Part shown: piece after piece, positions 48,890 through 60,935 of the stretch
How positions within the stretch are numbered: the stretch's first letter is position 1
How the letters are laid out: each line of letters opens with the position of its first letter
Source of the DNA: Zingiber officinale
Lineage: Eukaryota; Streptophyta; Magnoliopsida; Zingiberales; Zingiberaceae
Reading direction: 5' to 3'
DNA: 64,000 bases
Assembly (NCBI RefSeq): GCF_018446385.1
Contig: NC_055986.1
Location: 28,951,593-29,015,592, forward strand
The notes under the pieces: model-generated
Database searches by the model: none
What the model saw: the letters and a program-made list of their open reading frames with translations, nothing else
What the model was told of the DNA's origin: nothing
Position numbers and translations under genes: made by a program

Positions 48890-49290
48890 GTGTCAATTCG
48901 GATGGATCGGGTTGAAAAAAAATTATAAAAAATCCCAACCTGAACCCGAATACAACCTGAAATCCCTAAAACCCAAACTCAACAAACCAACCCGAATAAC
49001 CCGATTAAAAATGATTCTTTTTTTTTTTTTTGCCATTTTCCCTATAATTGTTCATTTTTATCTAATACTTCATCATTATCATACTAATATTGACATTGAT
49101 AAATATAAAAGTATCTTAATTTTCAAAATAAAATTTGATTTAACCCAAAAAAAACCAGTAACCCCTAAATTTGGGTCAACCTGATCCGAAAATCTCCAAC
49201 TTGAAACATTTCAATCTGAACCCGACCAGAATCCTGATATTTTTTGGGTCGACTCAGATCAGATTGGTGGATCTGGTTCATTTTTGGAAT
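48890..49290. repeat. Repeat rich in AACCCGA / CGGGTT words
   Basis: Begins GGGTGTCAATTCGGATGG and is full of AACCTGAACCCGA and GGGTCGACTCAGATC-type words, a look common to short non-autonomous DNA transposons. No matching inverted terminus could be fixed on the right. Confidence 0.35.
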
Positions 49291-49445
49291 ACTTACTAAA
49301 TTGTCTAGAAGCAGAACCACATGCTATTGAGATGGCACAGATGTGATGAAAGAGTTATAGCAAAACAATTTGCAAATAATACTCAAGCGCTATACAAATT
49401 AAGATTATAAGTTCAAAAATCTGAATTACATTGGTCGTTGCGGTA

Positions 49446-49702
49446 TTTTTTTTTTTTTTTTTTGTAATCCAGGTATCTAGCTATTCGAATCAATTAATCT
49501 TGGAGGTGACCAACCCGGCCCACCGGTAGGGTAAATCGAGAAACGCTCATGGAGGCCTATACAGATGTGACCAGTGTTCTTAGGCCCATTTCTCACTGGA
49601 GGGAAAAGTCCTTTGCAGTCCGTCGCAGCTAAGACTCGAACCTTAAATCCCTTGGTTATCCATTGAAGGGTCTAACTATTGCACCATTGTCCTGGGGCAA
49701 AC
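49446..49702 (-). mobile_element. tRNA-derived SINE (minus strand)
   Basis: Read on the minus strand it starts near CCCAGGACAATGGTGCAAT (box A region). It has a box-B-like GGTTCGAGTCT near 49638 and the body phrase CTCGATTTACCCTACCGG, and ends in an A-run (the T-run at 49446-49463 on the plus strand). Structure and order fit a complete SINE. No flanking duplication was identified. Confidence 0.75.
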
Positions 49703-50880
49703 TTCTATATGATCCAAAAAAATTTAACTCTGATAAGAAATTTAAGAGTTCTGATAGTGACAATGTCATCTAGACTGTGGTCCCATTCATTAGCCTATTC
49801 ATGTCTCAGTAAAAAAAACTGGAATTTTATATCCTTGGATTCTCAAGGATGATGTGCCATGATTAGTTACCCTGGCATGAAATTTGGACTGAATTTCAAG
49901 TCCGTGGAAAAAAGAACTTAAAGATTTGTATTTTCATAAAATAAGTGAAACTACTTGCACTCTCCTTTACCAAAGCCTCTATCTCTTATTCCAACACTTC
50001 TTATGAAACTCTTACTTGCCTCCTAGAAGCAAGGGTCATCATCAGATAGATTTTAGGTGGCAATGTAACATAAATGCATTCACAAGACCAAATTTTACTT
50101 CGTGGTAATATTCTGAAGATACATCAGACTTCGTCAAGACTAGTCATAGACACTACTAGCTCAAAAAAAGACAGTGCATCTACCAATCTACTACTATAAG
50201 CCTCCACTCATTTTCCATTTCATAAATATAGTGGAAATTTTGTAGTTCAAACAAGGTATTATATTCAAAAACACATCAAACCACAATGACCTTTAACCTC
50301 TATCCCTAACATGCTACCTAACTAGCCTATTCTTGGTAGAAAGTAACTACAAATTCCTGTTTCAATTGGATTCTAATGAAGCTGAAACCAAGATAGTGCT
50401 AAACCACTCCTATGAGAAAAATAGTGCTCAAAGGGATGGTATTTATACACGCGCAAGAACAAGAAAAAAGTAGATGCATCTACAATGCAGTAGTTGCAAC
50501 AAAATACTTGTATAATTATCTTTGAAGAACATTCTGTTTTGTCATCCAACGATAAGGCAAGATATGAAACCCATAGGTTTTACATGATTATACAACGTGA
50601 GAAACAAGGAATTTTACTTGTTTAAAAACAGTTTCACATTATGATGCCTTGTCAACATATATCAATCCCAATTACTAGCATGTATGCTTCAAAGTGTAAT
50701 CAACTAGCCATTGACCTTCTCAAACAAGAAACTTGTATAAAAATGGGGGCATTGTACTCAATTGCAGTTAATGATGCAGTTAAAATAAAATAAATAAACC
50801 GTACTCAATTGCATAATCATATTTTCACATGAACGGATGAAAAGGAAGAGTCTGTCTATACACAAATTATATGCATCCAA
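49703..50880. other. Intergenic, no gene seen
   Basis: AT-rich, without coding, RNA or clear repeat signal. It borders the GC-rich hypothetical gene at 50931. Confidence 0.5.
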
Positions 50881-50930
50881 AGAGGAGGAGACCTTAATCC
50901 GTGAGGTTGCATTATCCGGGAACAGTTCGA

Positions 50931-51416
50931 TCAGCACACCGAGGGCCCCCTCGGAGCCAGAAGCCGGCCCATCCTCTTAAAGGCGAAGTGGGCGCAGCTG
51001 GAGAAGGCGATCCAGCAGACAACCTCATAAATAAAATCGAACGCCGGATCCGACGAAGACGAATCGCCCGATCCGTCCCAGCCAGGGTCGGAATCTCCCG
51101 AATTCCAACCTCTTCCTCCGTCTCCTCCACCGCCGAAAGGCCCATCGTGGCCGTCCCCGAAGAAGCCGTCGTCCTCGCCGCCACCCTCTGTGTGAGTCCT
51201 CCGCCTGATTCGGCGCATGCTGCGGCGGGCGAGGGCGGCCGGGGCGGAGGCATGGCGAAATATGTCGGTTCGGACTACGGCAGGCGGAGCGACGGAGTCG
51301 AGGGCGGAGAGGGAGAGGGAGAGGGAGTAGCGGGCGACCGCCTTGGCGGAGACGGAGAGGCCATAAGCGTTGGTGATCGAGAAGGCGTCAACGACGACGG
51401 GGGAGGAAGTCTCCAT
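50931..51416 (-). CDS. Small hypothetical protein with one hydrophobic segment
   Basis: 161 residues from an ATG at 51416 in a GC-rich island, with a stop at 50931. The N-terminal ~50 residues are Ser/Ala/Val-rich (VSAKAVARYSLSLSLSALDS), as in organelle-targeting peptides. An Arg-rich patch follows (RRSMRRIRRR), then a Gly/Asp/Ser-rich low-complexity part (~80-120). The end is a more family-like segment, FDFIYEVVCWIAFSSCAHFAFKRMGRLLA, with a possible membrane helix. I recall similar short uncharacterised plant proteins with such a C-terminus but cannot name the family. Long frames also exist on the plus strand and in a second minus frame, a side effect of high GC; this one is preferred for its ATG, hydrophobic helix and compact end. 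Confidence 0.5.
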   Translation of the reverse strand: METSSPVVVDAFSITNAYGLSVSAKAVARYSLSLSLSALDSVAPPAVVRTDIFRHASAPAALARRSMRRIRRRTHTEGGGEDDGFFGDGHDGPFGGGGDGGRGWNSGDSDPGWDGSGDSSSSDPAFDFIYEVVCWIAFSSCAHFAFKRMGRLLAPRGPSVC

Positions 51417-51939
51417 GCGCGGCGCGACCCGGCGGTGGCGAAGAAGGAGAGAGGAAAGGCGACTGGAAAAAAACGGCGGGGCGTGACCCGCGAGGATTGA
51501 GGATGGAAATCAGGGCACGGTGATCCGAGTCACGTGTTCGGCAATAACCGCAGGCTGACCAACCGAAGCCTCAATTTTGGATTATATAAGAATTTTCCTG
51601 CACTTATTTATTTCGCATGAAAATATTTTTTATAAATTTCTTTGGACATTTTTGAGTACTTTGTTAAAAAAAAAACACGGTCGACAAAGAAAAAATGATA
51701 ATTTATCAAAAAAAAAATATATGCTATTTGATATTTGTAAAAAAAAATACTATCTTTTTAAATATATTTTCTATTTTACGCTTATGATAAATTTGATTTT
51801 TTTTACTTTTATTTCTTATTCTCTCTTTTATTTATTTTTTTCTATTCAGACAACCAATTTAATTTTTCCTCTCCGTTCTTTTATTTCCTCTCTTTTTTTT
51901 CAATGCGTGTATGTATAACATAGGCTTGATAGAGAGCAG

Positions 51940-53522
51940 ATCCTCTGGTCCGCAAATTATGGACTAGGGGATGATCCATTACATGAGGACTCTTGATTTG
52001 GATGGACTTCATCTTTAAATAGATGGGGTCCATTCAAATCAAGGGTCCACATCAATGGACCATCTCCTGGTCCGCAATTTGCGGACCAAAGGATCCCTAC
52101 TGGGCCTGATATATAAATCATATCAGGTTCACAACCTAAATCTCTTTTTTTTTTTTTTATTAGGCTTGATATTTCCCATATCAAGCTCATGTTAGGCCTG
52201 ATATGGGAAGACATCAAGCACACATTGGGCCTGATATGAAGAGATATCAGGCCCAAGTGGGCCTGATATCTCTTCATATCAGGCCTAATAACAAAAAAAA
52301 GGAGATATTTAGATTTTTCAAAATATCTGGTCCAGAATGCTGAAAATAATAATGAAGAGCATATTTGGACTCTTTGCAATTTTAGAAATCCACAAGAACT
52401 GAAATGGGTGCAATCGAAACTCTTTAGGTCTATAAGTGGGTTTCGATTAAAATCCACTGATAGACCTAGAGAGCTTCAATTGCACTCATTTCAATTTCTG
52501 TGAATTTCTAATATTGCAAGGAGTTCAAATATGCTCTCCATTGTTATTTTTTGGCATTCCTTGTGGTGGACCAGAGGTTTTGAAAACCTAAAACGTATGG
52601 GAAATGTTTTGCTGATTATTTCTTATTGCATTTTAACATCTTTTAGAAGTTAAAATAAATAATAGATAGCATATTTTAACTCCTTGCAACATTAGAATTC
52701 CACAGAAACTAAAATGGGTGCAATCAGAGCTCTCTAGGTCCATCAGTGGGTTTTGATCGAAACCCACTAATCGACCTAGAGGCCTCAGATTGCAGTCATT
52801 TCAGATCCTATGAATTTCTAAAATTAAAAGGAGTCCAAATATGTTCTCTATTGTTATTTTTAGCAATCCTAGCGGTGGACCAGAGATTTTGAAAAACCTA
52901 AATCTCTCTCTCTTTTTTTTTTAATTTTTTTTTTGTTATTAGACCTGATATCTCCCATATCAAGTCCACGTTGGGCCTGATATGGGGAGATATCAGGCCC
53001 ACATTGGGCCTGATATGAAGAGATATCGGGCATAATAACAAAAAAAAAAGACAAAAAAAGAAAGAAAGAGAGATTTAGACCTAGAGAGCTCCGATTGCAC
53101 CTATTTCAGTTTCTGTGAATTTCTAATGTTGTAAGGAGTTCAAATATGCTCTCCATTGTTATTTTTGACATTCTTAGTGGTGGACCAGAGGTTTTGAAAA
53201 ATCCTAAAACGTATGGAGAATATTTTGCTGATTCTTTCTTATTATATTTTAACATCTATTAGAAGTTAAAATAAATAATAGATGGTATATTTTAACTCCT
53301 TGCAACATTAGAATTCCGTAGAAACTGAAATGAGTGTAATCGGAGCTCTCTAGGTCCATCAGTGGGTTTTGATCGAAATCCACTGATCGACCTAGAGACC
53401 TCAGATTGCAGTCATTTCAGGTCCTATAGATTTCTAAAATTGAAAAAAGTCCAAATATGCTCTCCATTGTTATTTTTGGCATTCCTAGTGGTGGACCAGA
53501 GGTTTTGAAAAACCTAAATCTC

Positions 53523-53558
<36 letters not shown>

Positions 53559-55800
53559 TTTTTAATTTTTTTTGTTATTAGGCCTGATATCTCCCATATC
53601 AGGTCCACGTTAGGCCTGATATGGGGAGATATCAGGCCCACATTGGGCCTAATATAAAGAGATATCGGGCATAATAACAAAAAAAAAGAGAGAGATTTAG
53701 ACCTAGAGAGCTCCGATTGCACCTATTTCAGTTTCTGTGAATTTCTAATGTTGCAAGGAGTTCAAATATGCTCTCCATTGTTATTTTTGGCATTCCTAAT
53801 GGTAGACCAGAGGTTTTGAAAAATCTAAAACGTATGGAGAATATTTTGTTGATTCTTTCTTATTATATTTTAACATCTTTTAGAAGTTAAAATAAATAAT
53901 AGATGGTATATTTTAACTCCTTGCAACATTAGAATTCCACAGAAACTGAAATGAGTGCAATCAGAGCTCTCTAGGTCCATCAGTGAATTTTGATCGAAAC
54001 CCACTGATCGACCTAGAGACCTCAGATTGCATCCATTTCAAGTCCTATGGATTTTTAAAATTGAAAAGAGTCCAAATATGCTCTCCATTGTTATTTTTGG
54101 CATTCCTAGTGGTGGACCAGAGGTTTTGAAAAACCTAAATCTCTCTTTCTTTCTTTTTTTATTTTTTTTTTTTTATTAGACCTGATATCTCCCATATCAT
54201 GTCCATATTGGGCCTGATATGGGGAGATATCAGGCTCACATTGGGCCTGATATGAAGAGATATCAGGCCCAACGTGGGCTTGATATCTCTTCATATCAGG
54301 CCTAATAACAAAAATAAGAAAAAAAAAAGAAAAAAAGAGAGATTTAGATCTAGAGAGCTCCGATTGCACCCATTTCAGTTTCTGTGGATTTCTAATGTTG
54401 CAAGGAGTTCAAATATACTCTCCATTGTTATTTTTTGCATTACTAGTGGTGGACCAGAGGTTTTCTAAAACCTAAAACGTATGGAGAATGTTTTGCTGAT
54501 TCTTTCTTATTATATTTTAACATCTTTTAGAAGTTAAAATAAATAATAGATAGTATATTTTAACTCCTTGCAACATTAGAATTCCACAAAAACTGAAATG
54601 GGTGCAATCGAAGCTCTCTAGGTCCATTAGTGAGTTTTGATCGAAACTCACTGATCGATCTAGAGACCTCAGATTGCAGCCATTTCAGATCTTATGGATT
54701 TCTAAAATTAAAAGGAGTTCAAATATGCTCTCCATTGTTATTTTTGACATTCCTAGCGGTGGACCAGAGGTTTTGAAAAACCTAAATCTCTCTTTTTTTT
54801 TTCTTTTTTTTTTTGTTATTAGACCTGGTATCTCTTCATATCAGGCCTAATAAGAAAAAAAGAAAAAAAAAAGAGATTTAGACCTAGAAAGCTCCGATTG
54901 TACCCATTTCAGTTTCTGTGGATTTCTAATATTGTAAGGATATGCTCTCCATTGTTATTTTTGGCATTCCTAGTGGTGGACCAGAGGTTTTGAAAAATCT
55001 AAAATATATAGAGATTGTTTTGCTGATTCTTTCTTATTATATTTTAACATCTTTTAGAAGTTGAAATAAATAATAGAAAACATATTTTTGACTCCTTGCA
55101 ATATTAGAAATTCACATAAACTGAAATGGGTGCAATCGGAGTTCTCTGGGTCCATCAGTGGGTTTTGACCGAAATCCACTGATGGACCTAGAGAGCTCCG
55201 ATTGCACCCATTTCAGTTCTTGTGAATTTATAAAATTGCAAGGAGTCCAAATATGCTCTTTATATTATTTTCGACATTCCTAGTGGTGGACCAGAGGTTT
55301 TGAAAAACCTAAATCTCTCTTTCTTTCTTTATTTTTTTTCTTTTTTTTGTTATTAGGCCTGATATCTCCCATATCAGGCCCACGTTGGGCCTGATATGGG
55401 GAGATATCAGGCCTAATAAAAAAAATGGCAGATTTACAATTTTAGAAATCCATAGGAACTGAAATGGGTGCAATCGGAGCTCTCTAGGTCTATCAGTGAG
55501 TTTCGGTCAAAACTCACTAATCGACTTAGAGACCTCAGATTGCAATCATTTCAAGTCCTGTAGATTTCTAAAATTATAAAGAGTGTAAATATGATCTCTA
55601 TTGTTATTTTCAACATTTCTAGTAGTAGACCAGAAGTGTTGAAAAATCTAAATCTCTCCCTTTTTTTTCTTTTTTTTCCCTGTTGTTAGACCTGATATCT
55701 CTTCATATCAGGCACACATTGGGCTAGATATGGAGAGATATCAGGCCCAACATGGGCTTGATCTCTTATAATATATTTGAGAAAAAAATTGGAAAAAAAA
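51940..55800. repeat. Tandem array of ~620-bp units made of long palindromes
   Basis: The phrase CTCTCCATTGTTATTTTTGG or a close variant recurs near 52531, 52840, 53152, 53461, 53771, 54081, 54418, 54729 and 54948, i.e. about every 310 bp in two alternating half-units (period ~620). One half-unit is a palindrome around GGCCTGATATCTC/GAGATATCAGGCC, whose arms extend to CCTAAATCTCTC and GAGAGATTTAG. The other is a palindrome around CCTAGAGAGCTCCGATTG with arms reaching TGAAATGGGTGCAATCGG and CACCCATTTCAG. A palindromic TCCGCAATTTGCGGACC near 52070 lies at the left edge. Pyrimidine/purine microsatellites (TTTC)n sit in the arms. No real gene. Confidence 0.85.
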
Positions 55801-57521
55801 AAAGAAAAACAAAGAGAAGATAAAAAAGAAGAAGGAAAGAGAAGATACGTTGCATGCATAATAGGAAAGAGAAGAGAGAGAAATGACAAAGAAAAGAAAA
55901 AGAAAATTAGTTAAATTTGTCAGGATAATAGAATAGGAAGATCATTGTAAAAAAATATGTCATTTGATAAATACTAAAGTAATATGTATCTTTTGGTAAA
56001 TTCAAAAACTTAAATACGTCTTTTGATAAATTATCAAAAAATAAGAAAAGTAATCCGATAGTAGAAAACATGTATATTATTTTTTTCCCAAAAAAAAAAT
56101 CTGATTATTTTTCAGAGGACACAAAGAAGCTTCATTCTCTCCGTCTTAACTTTCAATAGTCCTGTCCACTATAGAATTATGGATCTTTTATATTGTCTTC
56201 TATTTAATGTAGATATATCCAAGTTGATTAGTACAATCATAATTTTCTTTTTATAATCCAGTATCCAACTAAATCTCATCTCAGATGACTGATCCGATCT
56301 TATAAAAAATTTTTACTTTACTGATCATTAGTATAAATATGAAAGTGCTCCTGGAGATTAGTTGTCATCCCACTTAAAAAAAAAAAATCCTCAACTACAT
56401 TACAATTGGAATTCGACCTTTAAATACACGATTAAACACTTAAAAAGTCTTAAATCCCTGCACTACAAGTTAAGATTCATCCCTATACCTACCTGATTAA
56501 GCCCTTAAAAAAATCTAACCGCTGCAGAGTTACCTAGCCGCTACAGATTTGTCTCGGGGACAACTATAACCTTTTTTAAATAAAAGCGTTTAGTTTATTC
56601 AAGTGTGAATTGTGACCGCTGGTTGAAGTAAAATCATTAGAAAAAAAATAGGTTGCCTCCACGAGTGATAAAGTTGCTTCATTAGAAAAAGTAGCTCTCT
56701 GCTAAATTTTTTTAAAAAAAAATTGCAAAAGATAAGTGTAAAAATGCATCCCATCCTATTAAAAGATAAGTATAAAAAGTGAAACAAATAATTCAAGTAT
56801 AATCAAATTGGTACTTGAAGGATAAATTATCACATGAGAATAGATTGACTCTCCGAGAAAATAATCATTCGAAAAATAAAATCCCTCTCACGTAAAAAGA
56901 TGATGTGATCATCATAATTCACTTTATCCCAATATAGGACCAACGATGAACATTTGAAATGAGTGAGTTTCCTTTTACTCACCGCACAAAGAGAAACAAG
57001 AAGGGAATATTTTATCACATTTCACGCACACATCCCATGCAGGTAAAAACTAAAGAAACACGCGAGTCCAATTAAGGCTTATTGCCTGGCTGAAACAAAA
57101 CCACCACGAAAATTTAGGTCCACAAAGGTTAGCATGTAGCTGGGAAGCTTGTACAAAGTTAAAGAAAATTTACTCCTTCCCAAGCTAATTTGTATCCTAA
57201 ACAAATACAAATCAAAATATACAAGATCAACTTGGAACAAAGATTCAAGAAAAGGGCAAGAAAAGGAATGCTCTGGGGTGGTTAATTTTCATACTGAGAC
57301 TGTATAAGAAGATAAGAAGACACAGCAAGAGTCACACTATATCTTTGGAGCTAAGCACTTGCGCTCATCGAGATTGCTTGCAGCCGGCAAAAAGAATCAT
57401 GGCAAACTCATTAGCTGCAAGTCTGGTTAGACCATTACTATCTGGACATGTGCTCCAAGCCTCCTGATGAAAGGCAACATGAAAATTGAATATTTTCAAC
57501 ATCTACATACTGTTTACGAAC
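55801..57521. other. Intergenic, no gene seen
   Basis: AT-rich with a purine-rich start (GAAAAAGAAAAACAAAGAGAAG type). The last ~200 bp would hold the 3' UTR of the minus-strand gene ending at 57522. Confidence 0.5.
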
Positions 57522-57972
57522 TTAATCATCTGGATCCATCTCTTCATCTTGCTCGATGGATCTACTCACATCACTTCTATTCCCAGTATCAGATTCAGCC
57601 TCAGTCACTGCCTCATCATCTTCTTGAAACTCATCCTCCTCAACATCATCATCTTTGGCTGCAGGAGCATTAGAGAAGGCCATCGCTAGGCCACGAGCCA
57701 TCCATTCAGGGCATTCATCCTCACTTATGTATTGCGACTTGAGACTGTTGCTCATGGCATGGTCAGGGATAACAGAAGATTTGGAAGTTCTACAAAAACA
57801 TTCTGGGAAAGGTTGTGAAAGAAAAGATACAGATTTTGATGATTCAAACTCTGCAATCAATCCATTCACACCCAAGCTCCTGTTAAGATGATCCCGCACC
57901 AATGCTGTCCAATTATGTGGTGGATGATATAGATTATCATGTACAGAGCTGAACCACTCAGCAAGTATTTGT
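57522..57972 (-). CDS. Last exon of an unidentified protein with an acidic C-terminus
   Basis: From a minus-strand acceptor (TTTCACCAG, just right of 57972) an open exon runs to a stop at 57522. It begins QILAEWFSSVHDNLYHPP, then NWTALVRDHLNRSLGVNGLI, and includes ECPEWMARGLAMAFSNAP. It ends in an acidic Asp/Glu-rich tail (DDDVEEDEFQEDDEAVTEAE). The amphipathic start and ordered composition look like real protein. Earlier exons must lie to the right, beyond or between the LINE and LTR element; none was recognised up to 58796. I do not recognise the family. The first base pairs with a preceding exon in an unknown phase. Confidence 0.5.
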
Positions 57973-58797
57973 CTGGTGAAAGCAAAACTTCATTATGTTC
58001 ATACAGAAACAAATGCAGTTCCAAGTCTTTTAAATATAAATTTTCTATAGAGAGAATTTGCACATCTCAATATACAGCTGCAAGCAGTACCAGACAACCA
58101 TTAATATTGAGAAATCATTCAAGTGATTCCATAGCATGTACAGACTAAAGTGTCCGTCAGTTTTACTTTTTTGGGGAAAAAAAACACTTCCAACCTTTTA
58201 CCTGTTCAGATTTGGGGGCACAGATCTGAAAATGAGACAGGAGGGAAAGGAAGGAAAAGAGACAGGGTGTTCTAGCATTTATAATGTTTCCAAAGATGGT
58301 AATCTTCATATCAGTTCAATTATGCACTAAATTAAAAGCTCTTGTAAAAAGATAATAATAATCACTATTTGGAATGGAATTTGAACCATATGAGAATGCA
58401 TAGAATCCCAAATCTGTGGAATTCTTTCCTGGAGTAGCTTGGCCATAAACAATAGTGATAATGCAAAGGAAGGAGAATCCTTGCAGCTCTTTAAATACCA
58501 AAGTAACTTCTGCAGCATACCAATCTAGTTTAATCTTTTCTGTTCCATATAAGATCGTGTAGATGTCCAAATTGTGGGATTCTTTCCTCATGTAGCTTGT
58601 GCGTAAATAAAATGCTGCTACAGAGGAAAAGAAAATTCCTGCAGCCCTTTAAATATCAAAGTAATTTCTGCTGAAAATTATGGTCATTGGATACAAGATG
58701 CTAGATTCATCCATTAATTCATAGGGATATTGTCTAGGAATACAACACATCAAGCCTTGTTAATCTGTGCAATTCTATATCGCAAGCATGTTTTATA
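57973..58797. other. Probable intron of the preceding gene, nothing else seen
   Basis: AT-rich. Two related phrases (GGAATTCTTTCCTGGAGTAGC near 58420 and GGGATTCTTTCCTCATGTAGC near 58575, followed by CCTGCAGC and TTTAAATA) suggest a short ~155-bp direct repeat. No exon recognised. Confidence 0.45.
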
Positions 58798-59468
58798 CAA
58801 CAACAACAATAACAACCAAGCATTTTCCCACTAGGTGAGGTCGGCTATATAAATCCTTTTACGTCATTGAGCTCTATCTCCTACTATATCATCATCTATA
58901 TTTTAAAAAAAAAAATCTTGTTTTATTGTTGCTAACCAAGTCTTTTTTTGGTCTTCCTCTTCCTTTTTCTCGTTTAATATGCATATTTATCATAGTTTCA
59001 TATCATCTAACTTATTGGTCATCTAAGTACATGCCCGTACCATCTTAAACGTGTCTCTCGGAGTTTTTCCTCAATAGATGCAATTCTGACTTTCTCTCTA
59101 ATGCTCTCATTTCTTATTTTGTTCATTCTCGTATGTCCACACATCCACTTTAACATCCTCATTTCTGCAACTCTTAACTTCTACTCATATACTCGAATCA
59201 TAGCCCAACATTCAGCTCCATATAACATAGTAGGTCTAACTGCGGTTTTATAGAACTTACCTTTAAGTTTAAGAGGTATTTTACGGTCACATAAAACACT
59301 CGACGCTCCCCTCCATTTCAACCATCCTGTTTATATTTTATATAAGACATCTCTCTTAATCCCTCCACCATTTTGCAAAAATGATCCTAAATATTTAAAT
59401 CTCTCGGTTCCGAGCAACTCGTCCTCTCATTTTTTTAACAATTGTCCCATTACTTCTAATATTGCTAA
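58798..59468 (-). mobile_element. RTE-type LINE, 3' end
   Basis: On the minus strand pieces of the C-terminal reverse-transcriptase region are readable: [39 protein letters not shown] and LRETRLRWYGHVLR, the typical end of plant RTE LINEs. The 3' tail is a short GTT-type microsatellite (CAACAACAACAATAACAACC on the plus strand at 58798-58818), as RTE elements have in place of poly-A. The frame has in-frame stops and shifts, so it is dead. It is cut at 59468 by the LTR element and so appears 5'-truncated inside the window. Confidence 0.88.
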
Positions 59469-60330
59469 TGATCCTGTTCGAAAGCTGAATCAACGGACGC
59501 TGGGCACGTGGCGCTCTCCAAGCCGCTGACATGGATCTCCAACCGGTCGTACGGTCCTCCGGCGAACCTGCAAGGAAGTCGGGCCGGGAAGGGGTTCCCG
59601 GCGACGACCCTCCGACGCTCAAGTCAGGCAAAGCTCAACCAGAAAGTGGCTTCAAGAATCGTAGAATGCATCCCTCCGGTGAAGGATGAGGGTCTTTATA
59701 TAGGGCAGTGGAGAAGCGAGTGCACACATACAGAGGTGTACACGTGTCCTCAGCCCATACCTCAGTAAGGGCCTGTCAGTGAGCTTACCTGACCCCATAC
59801 TGCTACAGTACAAGCATGTCTTCGATGGGACAGCGGAACCCCCTGTCGTAAGATTTGGGGTATGGCCTAAACGTAGAACATGCCCGCTGTAAGAGAAAGA
59901 GGTCCCTTGTCCTTTTGCCTTTATTCCCTGCCGGACGTCCGGCCGGCCGGCCTCCACCGACATCCGGCCGGACATATATGGTGGTTTACTTGGGAAATTC
60001 TCAATCATGTGCTTCATGGGAACTGCTAGCATTAGGCTACCTCATGTTTTCGGCCGAGCATGTCATCCGCTCGGCTCTGTGATATTATCCGATGAGCGTC
60101 GGAACCCTGACTCTCGCCAGGGTGCCTTTAACCATCAACTAGACACCGGTCGGTTGGGCTGTTGACCCATCTCTCTCCGGCCGGCCGCCTGCCCTTTTGA
60201 CTCCCACGTGACGTTGATTCCACAGAACGGGGTCCCCTGCTCTTACCGCCGGATCACTTGCCTCCCCTTCAAGTCTAGTCGAAGGAGGCAATTAGTCCGA
60301 CTGACTGGACCACGAGTCTAGCCGAGCGGC
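59469..60330 (-). mobile_element. LTR of a Ty3/Gypsy element (3' LTR, minus orientation)
   Basis: The left edge TGATCCTGTTCG abuts the LINE. Read on the minus strand the block has a TATA box (TATATAAAGACCC, plus 59690-59702). Downstream of it come GCCTGACTTGAGCGTCGG and CGGGAACCCCTTCCCGGCC, and it ends in ...CAGGATCA. A purine-rich stretch on the minus strand next to 60331-60355 could be the polypurine tract, which sets the right edge at about 60330. The direction agrees with the gag remnant further right. Confidence 0.7.
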
Positions 60331-60379
60331 ACCTTCGTGCCCTTATCCTCCTCTCGGCCTCCCGCATGGATGGCCTTAA

Positions 60380-60439
60380 AAGATTATTCCACAGCAACGT
60401 CTCTTTAATAAGATTATTCCACAGCAACGTCTCTTTAAT
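60380..60439. repeat. 30-bp direct tandem repeat
   Basis: AGATTATTCCACAGCAACG and the following CTCTTTAAT occur twice head to tail, without a difference. Probably a local slippage duplication within the element. Confidence 0.9.
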
Positions 60440-60935
60440 CTCCTCGTATTCTACGCCAATCTTCGACATTAAGATTGAGCATGCGCGCATTAAATGCTTC
60501 GAATGGCTGAATGCCACGTGGCGCATTGTAGTCATCGCACGGCGGCGACGGCGTGGTGCTTTGATGGGATCGAAGCGGTTCGAAATGGACGGCGCGATAC
60601 ACGCTTTGATTCCCGTGACCTGGATCCAACGATGGAGGCCGCCCGGCCTCCACCCTATAAAATCTTCATGCTCCCCTATCCCCCTCATTTGCTTTCGCGA
60701 CCTCTTCCTTCGTCCCTGGTATTTCGGTGCTCCGGCGATTCCATTCCTGCTCTCCGACGCTCTCCGGCGCCTCTTCCTTGATCCTTTTCCTCGTTGCAAG
60801 GCTCTATATCTTTTCTTCCTCATTTCCGGTGTTTCCTCCGCATTTCTTTCCCCAGTTTCAATCCTTGGGGCCTTTTTTCGCTTGTTGTCGCCTTTCTTCT
60901 ACCTTCCGCCTTTTTTTATTCCTTCCGTTCAGATT

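Noticed and set aside
51577-51918. 113-codon plus-strand frame rich in Phe, Ile and Lys
   Set aside because: Low-complexity AT-rich DNA with long A and T runs; no domain.
52869-55889. Many short frames with repeated DISPYQAQ-like peptides
   Set aside because: They are translations of the palindromic repeat (GGCCTGATAT), repeated once per unit, and not genes.
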